Source: Vitreoscilla sp.
Lineage (GTDB): Bacteria > Pseudomonadota > Gammaproteobacteria > Burkholderiales > Neisseriaceae
DNA: 12,184 nt
Direction: 5' to 3'
Assembly: GCA_030150505.1 (NCBI GenBank)
Contig: JASLFS010000035.1
Coordinates: forward strand, 1 to 12,184
The notes below the pieces were generated by a model that saw only the letters and a program-made list of their open reading frames with translations, had not been told where the DNA came from and did no database searches. The stretch's first letter is position 1. The number at the start of each line of letters is the position of its first letter. Position numbers and translations under genes: made by a program. Positions 1-7,034 of the stretch are shown here, one piece after another.

Positions 1-12
1 AAGAGGATGACC

Positions 13-1170
13 ATGCAATCTTGGCAATTACCTGAATACATTGCCGATATCCTACCTTCAACTGCTAGGCAGTTGGAAAGTGCCAAAGAAGCTTTGTTGG
101 CACTCTTCCGCGTACACGGTTACGAACTGGTTAGCCCCCCAATTATGGAGTACACCACTTCATTACTGACTGCGATTGATCCAGTCTTATCTTTAAAAAC
201 CATTCGAGTTGTTGACCAAATTTCAGGCTTACAATTGGGTATGCGTGCGGATATTACCCCGCAAGTTGCTCGTATTGATGCTCACTTATTGTCTGCAAAA
301 ACGGGCGTAAATCGCTTATGTTATGCAGGCTCTGTGTTGCATGCTCGTCCTGAAACGCAAATGAGTTCTCGTGAACCTTTGCAAATTGGTGCAGAGCTTT
401 ATGGTTATGATGGGGTAGAAGCGGATATTGAGCTTGTTGATCTGATGTTTAAGAGTTTAGCAATCGCTAACATTCCCGATTTATATTTAGCACTGGGCCA
501 TGTGGGCATTTTTCATGCCTTAGCTGACTTGGCTGAATTGAATGAAGAAGAGCGACATCAGTTGCGAGTCATTCTCCAGAATAAAGATGTTGAAGCTGCA
601 AAAGAGCATGCTGAGCATTTGAAAGTTCCTGCTGAATTAGTATCTGCATTGGCAGCTTTACCAACCTTATACGGTGGTTTGGATGTTTTGGATAAAGCCA
701 AAGCTATTTTGCCAAAGGATGAGAAGATTCAGACAGCTTTAGCTCAGTTAGAAGCCATTTGCCAAGCATTCTCAGATAAGAAAATCCACATTGATTTATC
801 TGAATTGCGTTACGCTTCATATCATACTGGCTTATTGTTTTCAATTTATGCACCACAGTGGTCTGATGCATTGGCACGTGGCGGACGCTACAACGGCTTA
901 GGGAAACATTTTGGTCGAGCTCGTCCTGCTACTGGTTTTAGCTTTGACTTAAGAGATTTAATCTCTGCATTGCCTGAGCGACCAGCAACATTAGGCGTTT
1001 GTGTTAGTAAAGAAGATTATTTATTGGCTGCGAAATACGTACAAAAATTACGTGCGGCTGGTGAAACCGTTATTGTCGATTATTTAAGTGAAGGTGCTGC
1101 AGAGCTAGCTTGTGATCGCGAATTAGTATGTGTTGATGGTGCTTGGCAATTAATGCCAAGTGCGAAGTAA
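13..1170 (+). CDS. hisZ: ATP phosphoribosyltransferase regulatory subunit HisZ
   Basis: HisZ is a catalytically inactive paralogue of histidyl-tRNA synthetase. It forms a hetero-octamer with the short form of HisG and is needed for the first step of histidine synthesis and its feedback inhibition. The 385-residue product has the class II synthetase-like core, with RADITPQVAR near residues 78-87 and GGRYNGLG followed by FGRARPATGFSFDL in the second half. It lacks the C-terminal anticodon-binding domain of true HisRS, as expected for HisZ. An in-frame ATG lies at base 7, but the purine-rich AAGAGG at 1-6 sits directly against it; that site is well spaced (6 nt) from the ATG at 13, and MQSWQLPEYIADILP is the usual family start, so 13 is preferred. 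The sequence resembles neisserial HisZ. purA follows 21 bp downstream and is probably co-transcribed. No other his gene is in the window, which is normal for this arrangement. Confidence 0.93.
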   Translation: MQSWQLPEYIADILPSTARQLESAKEALLALFRVHGYELVSPPIMEYTTSLLTAIDPVLSLKTIRVVDQISGLQLGMRADITPQVARIDAHLLSAKTGVNRLCYAGSVLHARPETQMSSREPLQIGAELYGYDGVEADIELVDLMFKSLAIANIPDLYLALGHVGIFHALADLAELNEEERHQLRVILQNKDVEAAKEHAEHLKVPAELVSALAALPTLYGGLDVLDKAKAILPKDEKIQTALAQLEAICQAFSDKKIHIDLSELRYASYHTGLLFSIYAPQWSDALARGGRYNGLGKHFGRARPATGFSFDLRDLISALPERPATLGVCVSKEDYLLAAKYVQKLRAAGETVIVDYLSEGAAELACDRELVCVDGAWQLMPSAK

Positions 1171-1191
1171 TTATTATTTGGAATAAAAACT

Positions 1192-2484
1192 ATGGCTAAA
1201 AATGTCGTTGTTATCGGTACCCAATGGGGTGACGAAGGTAAAGGTAAAATTGTTGACTGGTTAACAGACCAAGCAGGTGCAGTAGTGCGCTTCCAAGGTG
1301 GTCATAATGCTGGTCACACTTTGGTTGTAAACGGCAAAAAAACAGTATTGCGCTTGATTCCATCTGGTATTTTGCATGAAAGCGTTGATTGCTGTATCGG
1401 TTCTGGCGTTGTCGTTTCTCCTGAAGCGTTATTAAAAGAATTGCAAGAATTACGTGATGCTGGTGTGAAAGTGGATGGTCGCTTACACATTGCTCCAACT
1501 TGCCCAATGATTCTTCCTTACCACATTGCTTTAGATCATGCTCGTGAAGCAGCAAAAGGTGATCGTAAGATTGGTACAACAGGTCGTGGTATTGGCCCAG
1601 CATATGAAGATAAAGTAGCTCGTCGCTCAGTACGTGTGCAAGACTTGTTAACACCTGATGTTTTGGCGCAAAAAGTTCGTGATAATGTTGCTATTTACAA
1701 TGTTCAATTGGTTAACTTGTATGGTCAAGAAGCATTGGATGCTGAAGCAATCATTGAACAAACAATGTCATTCGCTGAAGCGATTGTACCAATGATTAGC
1801 GATGTTTCTCGTAAATTGTATGAGATGAACAAACGTGGTGAAAAAATCTTGTTTGAAGGTGCTCAAGGCACGTTGTTAGACATTGATTATGGTACTTACC
1901 CATTTGTAACATCATCTAACTGTGTTGCTGGTGCTGCTGCTCCTGGCGCTGGTGTTGCACCTCAAATGTTGAACTATGTTTTAGGTATCGTTAAAGCTTA
2001 CACAACGCGTGTTGGTTCTGGTCCTTTCCCAACAGAATTGTTTGATGAAGTTGGTGCTGGTTTGGCTGAGCGTGGTAATGAGTTTGGCGCGGTAACTGGT
2101 CGTCCACGTCGTTGTGGTTGGTTTGATGCAGCATTGCTAAAACGTTCTATCCAAATTAACGGTGTAACAGGTTTATGTTTAACTAAGCTAGACGTTATGG
2201 ACGGCATGGATGAAATTAAAATCTGTGTTGGCTACCGTGTTAATGGTGAAGATTTGGATATTTTCCCATTTGGTGCTTTAAACGTAGAAAAATGTGAACC
2301 AATCTACGAAACTGTTCCTGGTTGGACTGATAGCACCGTTGGTGTTAAAAAGTACGAAGATTTACCAGAAAATGCTCGTGCATACATCAAACGCATCACT
2401 GAAATTTGTGAAGCGCCGATTGCCATCGTTTCTACTGGCCCTGATCGTGAAGAAACCATCGTATTGGATCATCCATACGCATAA
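1192..2484 (+). CDS. purA: Adenylosuccinate synthetase
   Basis: PurA catalyses the GTP-dependent joining of IMP and aspartate to adenylosuccinate, the committed step of AMP synthesis in the cytoplasm. The product is 430 residues, the usual bacterial length. The N-terminal loop QWGDEGKGK (residues 11-19) includes the catalytic Asp14, and GGHNAGHT (36-43) includes the catalytic His42. Further family motifs are TTGRGIGPAYEDK (about 129-141, IMP site), TRVGSGPFPTE (about 271-281), GRPRRCGWFD (about 303-312) and TKLDVMDG (GTP-binding side). All key residues are intact. The ribosome site is weak (GGA, 9 nt before ATG), so translation may partly depend on coupling to hisZ upstream. The gene ends 12 nt before a strong bidirectional terminator. 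Codon use is rich in T-ending codons, as in a well-expressed gene of an AT-rich genome. The identification is secure. Confidence 0.98.
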   Translation: MAKNVVVIGTQWGDEGKGKIVDWLTDQAGAVVRFQGGHNAGHTLVVNGKKTVLRLIPSGILHESVDCCIGSGVVVSPEALLKELQELRDAGVKVDGRLHIAPTCPMILPYHIALDHAREAAKGDRKIGTTGRGIGPAYEDKVARRSVRVQDLLTPDVLAQKVRDNVAIYNVQLVNLYGQEALDAEAIIEQTMSFAEAIVPMISDVSRKLYEMNKRGEKILFEGAQGTLLDIDYGTYPFVTSSNCVAGAAAPGAGVAPQMLNYVLGIVKAYTTRVGSGPFPTELFDEVGAGLAERGNEFGAVTGRPRRCGWFDAALLKRSIQINGVTGLCLTKLDVMDGMDEIKICVGYRVNGEDLDIFPFGALNVEKCEPIYETVPGWTDSTVGVKKYEDLPENARAYIKRITEICEAPIAIVSTGPDREETIVLDHPYA

Positions 2485-2496
2485 GATTTTGAATCT

Positions 2497-2525
2497 AAAA
2501 AAACCACGCTTTGGCGTGGTTTTTT
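2497..2525. terminator. Bidirectional intrinsic terminator between purA and the glycan operon
   Basis: A GC-rich 6-bp stem (CCACGC at 2504-2509, GCGTGG at 2514-2519) with a TTTG loop is flanked by A7 on the left and T6 on the right. Each strand therefore reads as a stem followed by a U-tract. It lies 12 nt after the purA stop and 15 nt beyond the stop of the convergent - strand gene, so it can end both transcripts. The flanking A and T runs can also pair and lengthen the stem to about 12 bp. Confidence 0.9.
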
Positions 2526-2540
2526 ATTGTTTAAATGGCA

Positions 2541-3401
2541 TTAACGGTATTCTTGCCCAGTCCATTTTAAAATGGTTTTGTTGTGACCAGATTGAAGCAA
2601 TAAATCATAGTAACCATTGGTTTGGGTCGGTTTCATTATCACGGTCGTGACGTTTTCTGAAATATGACGTTGCCGTGTTCCATCTTTGTTCCATTCACCA
2701 GCTAAATTCTCCAATTGATAAATTGGCGTGTTTAAAATCACATCCAATTTTTGATTGTTGATATGAAATAAAACCAGATTTTGTGAAATAACGCCACCGC
2801 CAGCATAACTATCTATTGTTTGAGTGCGTAAACCCAAAGCCATGGATGATGGGCTAATACGGTAAGGAGCTAAATCTAAATAGCCGTAACCTATAGGCGT
2901 GACAAGTTCACCGTGGTGATTGGCCATTTTAGTAGAGATTAAATCTGATTTGGCAATGGGTATAAAACCATCATCGGTTAATCGAATAACACCTAGATAG
3001 AATTTATTGTTTTTTTCTTCATTGTAATCATAAGCACATTGGTAACCATCATCCTGCAAACCATTGCTTGCTGCTGATTCATTCCATGCGAAGCAGGCTA
3101 CGACAATAAATTGTTGATCATGTTGCCAACGCTTCATGCCGCTGAAAATAAGATGCTTGGGGTTTTCAGTGGGGGATAGCCATGTTAGGAGTGAGATTAA
3201 GTCGACACGATGAGGCAATGCTTGGTAAGGATTTGGCGGTAATGTACCATTTATTTGTTCTAAATAAGCTGCTTTACCAGATTGGCTTTGGATGGTAGAA
3301 GTAACTTGGCTGAGGTTATCGACTTGTTGGCTGGTTTGAGCTTGGCCGTTACCAGCCAAGCAAATCATGATAACAATCATCAGTATTGACCAGTGCTGCA
3401 T
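2541..3401 (-). CDS. Secreted (periplasmic) protein of unknown function
   Basis: I do not recognise this 286-residue protein. The N-terminus is a plausible signal peptide: a short polar start, a hydrophobic core (about 5-16), then GNGQAQ with an AXA-type cleavage after Ala21. Cys15 lies inside the hydrophobic segment and does not form a convincing lipobox, so a soluble periplasmic or secreted protein is more likely than a lipoprotein. The mature part starts with a Gln/Ser-rich stretch (22-43). The rest alternates short hydrophobic and polar runs, suggesting a beta-rich fold. Two mature cysteines (103 and 122) could form a disulfide. No further membrane helix is visible. A good ribosome site (AAAGGA, about 6 nt before ATG) supports the start. 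The gene lies only 18 bp after the dehydratase stop and ends at the shared terminator, so it is probably the last gene of the glycan operon. Position alone does not prove a role in glycan assembly. Confidence 0.8.
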   Translation of the reverse strand: MQHWSILMIVIMICLAGNGQAQTSQQVDNLSQVTSTIQSQSGKAAYLEQINGTLPPNPYQALPHRVDLISLLTWLSPTENPKHLIFSGMKRWQHDQQFIVVACFAWNESAASNGLQDDGYQCAYDYNEEKNNKFYLGVIRLTDDGFIPIAKSDLISTKMANHHGELVTPIGYGYLDLAPYRISPSSMALGLRTQTIDSYAGGGVISQNLVLFHINNQKLDVILNTPIYQLENLAGEWNKDGTRQRHISENVTTVIMKPTQTNGYYDLLLQSGHNKTILKWTGQEYR

Positions 3402-3419
3402 GGCAAATCCTTTTGTTGA

Positions 3420-5318
3420 TTAGTGATGGTGACTTTGTTGCCATTGTAAATCGCAAATGCCGTCTTTGGGTTTAAATCCAGTGGGTGCTTCTAATAATAT
3501 GGCTCTGGCAATTTCATACTGTTGGTTTAAACAAGCACCATCCAGTTTTTTTAATAATGGTTCTAGGTTGTCCCAATTGAGCATGTCTTCTTTTGCAGTC
3601 ATGATTCTGGGATGTTCGCTGGCGGTAACATTATCGCCAATCAACAATTCTTCGTATAATTTTTCTCCGGGACGAAGCCCTGTTATTTTAATTTCAATAT
3701 CACCATTGGGATTATTTATGTCTTTTATTTCTAATCCGCTTAATAAAATCATTTTTTTGGCTAAATCCATAATTTTCACAGATTGCCCCATGTCTAAAAC
3801 AAAAACATCACCACCTTGCCCTAAAGCACCTGCTTGAATAACCAATTGTGCAGCTTCTGGAATGGTCATAAAAAACCGGGTAATTTCAGGATGGGTTAAT
3901 GTAATAGGACCGCCTTGTTTGATTTGTTTTTCAAATAAAGGTACCACAGAGCCAGAGGAGCCGAGTACATTACCAAAACGAACCATTACAAAACGGGTTT
4001 GGTTATTATTTTCGGATAGCGCTTGTAAAACCAATTCAGCCATGCGCTTAGATGCACCCATGGTATTGGTTGGGCGCACAGCTTTATCAGTTGATATCAG
4101 TACAAACTTGTTAACATTGGCAGCAATAGCAGCTTGGGCGCAATTTAAGGTGCCAAAGATATTATTGCGAATGCCTTCAAGCATATTAAATTCAACCATG
4201 GGTACATGTTTATAAGCAGCAGCATGGTAGATGGTATTGACTTTAAAAGTCGTCATGATGTTGGTGAGTTGCTGTTGATTTTGTACCGAACCTAGTAATG
4301 GAATGATTTCTAATATGAAGCCTTTTTTCTCAACTCGCTCACGCAATTCTTTATCAATTTGATACAGTGCAAATTCTGAAATTTCAAACAACAAGAGTGT
4401 TTTAGGTTGAGCTAAGATAATTTGACGACACAATTCTGAACCAATCGAACCACCAGCACCTGTTACCATGACAACTTGCTGATGGATATTGGCCGACATC
4501 AGTTCATCTTTCGGCGCAATAGGAGAGCGACCGAGTAAATCAATGACGGATACTGGTTTTAGGACATCAATGGTCACTGAGCCATCCACTAAATCTTTCA
4601 TGCCCGGAATGGTGAGTACTTCGCATGGCATGGCCGTAAGCAAGTTTAGAATACGTTGACGCTCTTCGTTGCTAGCACTGGGAATGGCTAATAATATTTT
4701 TTTGATGCTGTTTTTATTGATTAAACTTAATAAATTATTGGGAGAATAGACGGTATAGTTTTGAATAATAGAGCGATATAAATCGGGGTTGTCATCAATA
4801 AAAGCAACTGGATGGTATTCATCCATGTATTTTAATGCTTCTAAAAGCTGCCGGCCTGATTGACCTGCGCCATAAATGAGCACGGGTTGTCCAATGCCTT
4901 TACCACTGGAGCTGATTAATTCTTTAATAATTAAGCGGGAACCAGTGAAAGAAATAGAGGATATCAAAAAGTACATTAAGGGGATGCTGCGTGGTAATTC
5001 CGAATGCGTAAAAAAGGCGGTCAGCACTAAAACAAGTGTAGAAATGATGCTCCCTGAAAAACAGGTTAATAGCATTTTTGAGCCAGCATAACGAATAACA
5101 GCTCGATACAGACCGAGATTGATAAACAAACCAATGGTTAAGATTGACGTTACGCCGAATAATAGCCAGTTTGATGTTTTATTTAACTCAATCGAAAAAG
5201 GCAAACGAATAGCCAAAGCCAGCCAAAAAGCAGCTGCAATGATGATAAAATCATGCCACACAAAAATGATTTTCTTTTGTGTGCGCGATAGATTTACAAT
5301 GGCATTAATAACACGCAT
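3420..5318 (-). CDS. Membrane-bound UDP-GlcNAc 4,6-dehydratase (PglF/PglD/WbpM/CapD family)
   Basis: Enzymes of this family convert UDP-GlcNAc to UDP-2-acetamido-4-keto-2,4,6-trideoxyhexose, the first step toward bacillosamine-type and related deoxyamino sugars. The 632-residue length matches the full-length membrane form. About four hydrophobic segments lie in residues 18-131. A first Rossmann-like domain begins at LIYGAGQSG (147-155) and the catalytic NAD(P)-binding short-chain dehydrogenase domain at VTGAGGSIG (285-293). The active-site region reads ISTDKAVRPTN (408-418) then MGASK (420-424), so the usual Tyr of YxxxK is Met420 with Lys424. This Ser-Met-Lys arrangement is known for WbpM-type dehydratases and does not indicate loss of function. 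A palindromic element at 5340-5382 separates it from galE upstream, and its ribosome site (AAGTGA close to ATG) is weak. An aminotransferase and a phosphoglycosyl transferase that fit its product are in the same operon. The final sugar is inferred, not shown. Confidence 0.92.
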   Translation of the reverse strand: MRVINAIVNLSRTQKKIIFVWHDFIIIAAAFWLALAIRLPFSIELNKTSNWLLFGVTSILTIGLFINLGLYRAVIRYAGSKMLLTCFSGSIISTLVLVLTAFFTHSELPRSIPLMYFLISSISFTGSRLIIKELISSSGKGIGQPVLIYGAGQSGRQLLEALKYMDEYHPVAFIDDNPDLYRSIIQNYTVYSPNNLLSLINKNSIKKILLAIPSASNEERQRILNLLTAMPCEVLTIPGMKDLVDGSVTIDVLKPVSVIDLLGRSPIAPKDELMSANIHQQVVMVTGAGGSIGSELCRQIILAQPKTLLLFEISEFALYQIDKELRERVEKKGFILEIIPLLGSVQNQQQLTNIMTTFKVNTIYHAAAYKHVPMVEFNMLEGIRNNIFGTLNCAQAAIAANVNKFVLISTDKAVRPTNTMGASKRMAELVLQALSENNNQTRFVMVRFGNVLGSSGSVVPLFEKQIKQGGPITLTHPEITRFFMTIPEAAQLVIQAGALGQGGDVFVLDMGQSVKIMDLAKKMILLSGLEIKDINNPNGDIEIKITGLRPGEKLYEELLIGDNVTASEHPRIMTAKEDMLNWDNLEPLLKKLDGACLNQQYEIARAILLEAPTGFKPKDGICDLQWQQSHHH

Positions 5319-5339
5319 ATCACTTATTTTTCAAAAATC

Positions 5340-5382
5340 TATTAATGAATAGATAACTGTGAAAGCTATCTATTCATTAATA
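5340..5382. repeat. Long AT-rich palindrome in the galE-dehydratase gap
   Basis: Two perfect 16-bp arms (5340-5355 and 5367-5382) form an inverted repeat around 11 nt. Past one A/C mismatch the stem can extend two more pairs, leaving a GTGAA loop at 5359-5363. Only 2 of 16 arm pairs are G-C. It starts 14 nt after the galE stop on the - strand, and a T5 tract follows 2 nt past the stem, so a weak terminator or attenuator is possible. mRNA stabilisation, a protein-binding site or a small dispersed repeat fit equally well. A second small palindrome (ATTTTTCAAAAAT, 5326-5338) lies between it and the dehydratase start. Confidence 0.8.
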
Positions 5383-5396
5383 ATGTTAACTTGCAC

Positions 5397-6428
5397 TTAA
5401 ATGGTTGTTTTATAACCATTCGGATTTTTTTGCTGCCAGTTCCATGTATCTGTAATCATGTCAGTTAGCGAGCATTGAGCTTGCCAATTGAGTTCGCGCT
5501 CAGCTTTTTCTGGGTGAGCGTAGCAAGTCGCAATATCGCCAGAGCGTCTAGGCATGATTTGGTAATTAATACTCTTATTGGCCACTTGCTCAAATGTTTT
5601 GACAATATCCAGAACAGAATAGCCTTGTCCTGTGCCTAGGTTCCAAATGTGGCTACCAGTGCATTTTAATAAAAATTGCAAGGCTGCTAAATGTCCATTA
5701 GCCAAATCACAGACGTGAATATAATCACGAACACCAGTACCATCTTTTGTTGGGTAATCATCACCGAAAATGCTGAGTTTTGGTAATTTGCCAATCGCAA
5801 CTTGGCTTACAAATGGCAATAGATTGTTCGGAATACCATTGGGATCTTCACCAATTAATCCAGAGGAATGAGCACCAATTGGGTTGAAGTAACGCAACAA
5901 ACCGATTGCCCAGCGTTTGTCTGCTTTGGCTAAATCTTGCAGAATTTCTTCCACCATGAGTTTGCTATGGCCATATGGATTAGTTGGTTTTTGGGTTGGT
6001 TGATTCTCTGAGAATGGAACGTTTGGAGAATCTCCATAAACAGTAGCTGATGAACTAAAAACCAATTTAAATATGCCAGCTTTTTGCATGGCTTGGCAAA
6101 GCTGGATAGTGCCGCCAACATTGACATCATAATATTCTAAAGGTTTTTTGGTGCTTTCCCCAACAGCTTTCAAGCCAGCAAAATGGATGACAGCATCAAT
6201 ATTATATTGGTTAAAAACTTGCTCAAGAATAGCCTGATGACGCACATCACCTTGTATGAAAGTGATTTTTTTCTGAGTGATTTTTTCAACTCGGGCAATT
6301 GACTCTGATGAGCTGTTAATTAAATTATCAAGCACAATAACATGGTAATTGGCATTTAATAATTGAACAGCTGTATGTGAACCAATGTATCCCGCTCCGC
6401 CTGTTAATAGTATTGTTGGTTGTTGCAC
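5397..6428 (-). CDS. galE: UDP-hexose/UDP-HexNAc 4-epimerase GalE
   Basis: GalE interconverts UDP-glucose and UDP-galactose; broader forms also interconvert UDP-GlcNAc and UDP-GalNAc. The 343-residue protein is family length. The NAD-binding GGAGYIG is at residues 10-16, the catalytic Ser is in FSSSATVYG (Ser127), and YxxxK is Tyr152/Lys156 in NPYGHSK. Near the C-terminus GDIATCYAHP places Cys302 where E. coli GalE has Tyr299 and human GALE has Cys307. A small residue there opens the pocket to N-acetyl sugars, so this enzyme probably makes UDP-GalNAc too. The start is GTG, supported by AAAGGA 5 nt upstream and by the MQQPTILLTGGAGYIG N-terminus. The gap to the phosphoglycosyl transferase gene upstream is only 9 nt, and the ribosome site overlaps that gene's stop codon. 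The enzyme acts in the cytoplasm and supplies the neighbouring glycosyltransferases. Confidence 0.96.
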   Translation of the reverse strand: MQQPTILLTGGAGYIGSHTAVQLLNANYHVIVLDNLINSSSESIARVEKITQKKITFIQGDVRHQAILEQVFNQYNIDAVIHFAGLKAVGESTKKPLEYYDVNVGGTIQLCQAMQKAGIFKLVFSSSATVYGDSPNVPFSENQPTQKPTNPYGHSKLMVEEILQDLAKADKRWAIGLLRYFNPIGAHSSGLIGEDPNGIPNNLLPFVSQVAIGKLPKLSIFGDDYPTKDGTGVRDYIHVCDLANGHLAALQFLLKCTGSHIWNLGTGQGYSVLDIVKTFEQVANKSINYQIMPRRSGDIATCYAHPEKAERELNWQAQCSLTDMITDTWNWQQKNPNGYKTTI

Positions 6429-6437
6429 GGGTTTCCT

Positions 6438-7034
6438 TTAATTTCTTGTAATGATTTTGCTTATAGTTGCTAAAATAATGCGTACATCTTCAATAACAGA
6501 ATGGTTATCCACATATTGTAAATAATATTCAGCTTTTGTAGGCATGATAATGTCGATATATGCTTGGTGAGGATTATCATATTTGGATAATATTTCGTTC
6601 TCATCAATCATTTTTATGGCAGCCCAATCGGTAATGCCAGGACGAACGGATAGTATTTTTTCACGCGTTTTAGCTGGATAGCGATTCATGAATTCAGCTA
6701 CCTCTGGTCTAGGGCCGACTAAGCTCATTGTGCCTTGCAATACATCTATTAATTGCGGTAATTCATCTAATTTATAATGACGAATAAAATTTCCCGCTTT
6801 GGTAATTCGGGCATCTTGTCCAATGGTGAGTTGACCATGTTTTTCTGTATTCACAGACATACTGCGGAATTTGTGAATAAAAAAGGGTTTGCCATGTAAG
6901 CCGATGCGCTCTTGGCGGAAAAAAACAGGACCATGTGAGTCTAATTTAATCCAAACCGCAATCAGCAGCAATACTGGGCTTAATACCAATAAGCCCAGTG
7001 CCGACAATAAAATATCAAATAATCGTTTTATCAT
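6438..7034 (-). CDS. Small monotopic phosphoglycosyl transferase (PglC-like initiating sugar transferase)
   Basis: This enzyme transfers a sugar phosphate from a UDP-sugar to undecaprenyl phosphate, starting a lipid-linked glycan on the cytoplasmic face of the inner membrane. The 198-residue size is that of the minimal catalytic PglC type rather than the long WbaP/WcaJ type. The N-terminal hydrophobic segment (about 5-28) contains Ser19-Pro20, matching the helix-breaking Ser-Pro of PglC that makes it a re-entrant hairpin. Asp90-Glu91 in KLDELPQL is the catalytic dyad, and MSLVGPRPEV follows (about 103-112). There is no C-terminal acetyltransferase domain, unlike bifunctional neisserial PglB. 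Its ATG shares one base with the upstream aminotransferase stop (TAATG) and no clear ribosome site is present, so translation is probably coupled. The sugar substrate cannot be read from sequence; a 4-amino- or 4-acetamido-trideoxy HexNAc is likely from context. Confidence 0.92.
   Translation of the reverse strand: MIKRLFDILLSALGLLVLSPVLLLIAVWIKLDSHGPVFFRQERIGLHGKPFFIHKFRSMSVNTEKHGQLTIGQDARITKAGNFIRHYKLDELPQLIDVLQGTMSLVGPRPEVAEFMNRYPAKTREKILSVRPGITDWAAIKMIDENEILSKYDNPHQAYIDIIMPTKAEYYLQYVDNHSVIEDVRIILATISKIITRN

Noticed and set aside
1142..1160. Inverted repeat CTTGGCA-ATTAA-TGCCAAG at the 3' end of hisZ, as a terminator between hisZ and purA
   Set aside because: Lies within the coding region, has a modest 7-bp stem and no continuous T-tract after it. 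The 21-bp gap suggests co-transcription with purA.
1211..1654. 147-codon open frame on the - strand opposite purA
   Set aside because: Lies wholly inside a secure conserved gene, has a low-complexity His/Leu-rich composition and no own ribosome site or context. It is a by-product of purA codon bias.
2294..2650. 118-codon + strand frame spanning the end of purA and the terminator
   Set aside because: It would be translated through the intrinsic terminator and overlaps purA in another frame. The product looks like random basic sequence.
3862..4215. 117-codon open frame on the + strand opposite the dehydratase gene
   Set aside because: Antisense to a well-conserved catalytic domain with no recognisable protein features.
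5383..5396. Possible -35 TTAACA in the galE-dehydratase gap as part of a promoter
   Set aside because: No acceptable -10 hexamer occurs 16-18 bp downstream on the - strand.
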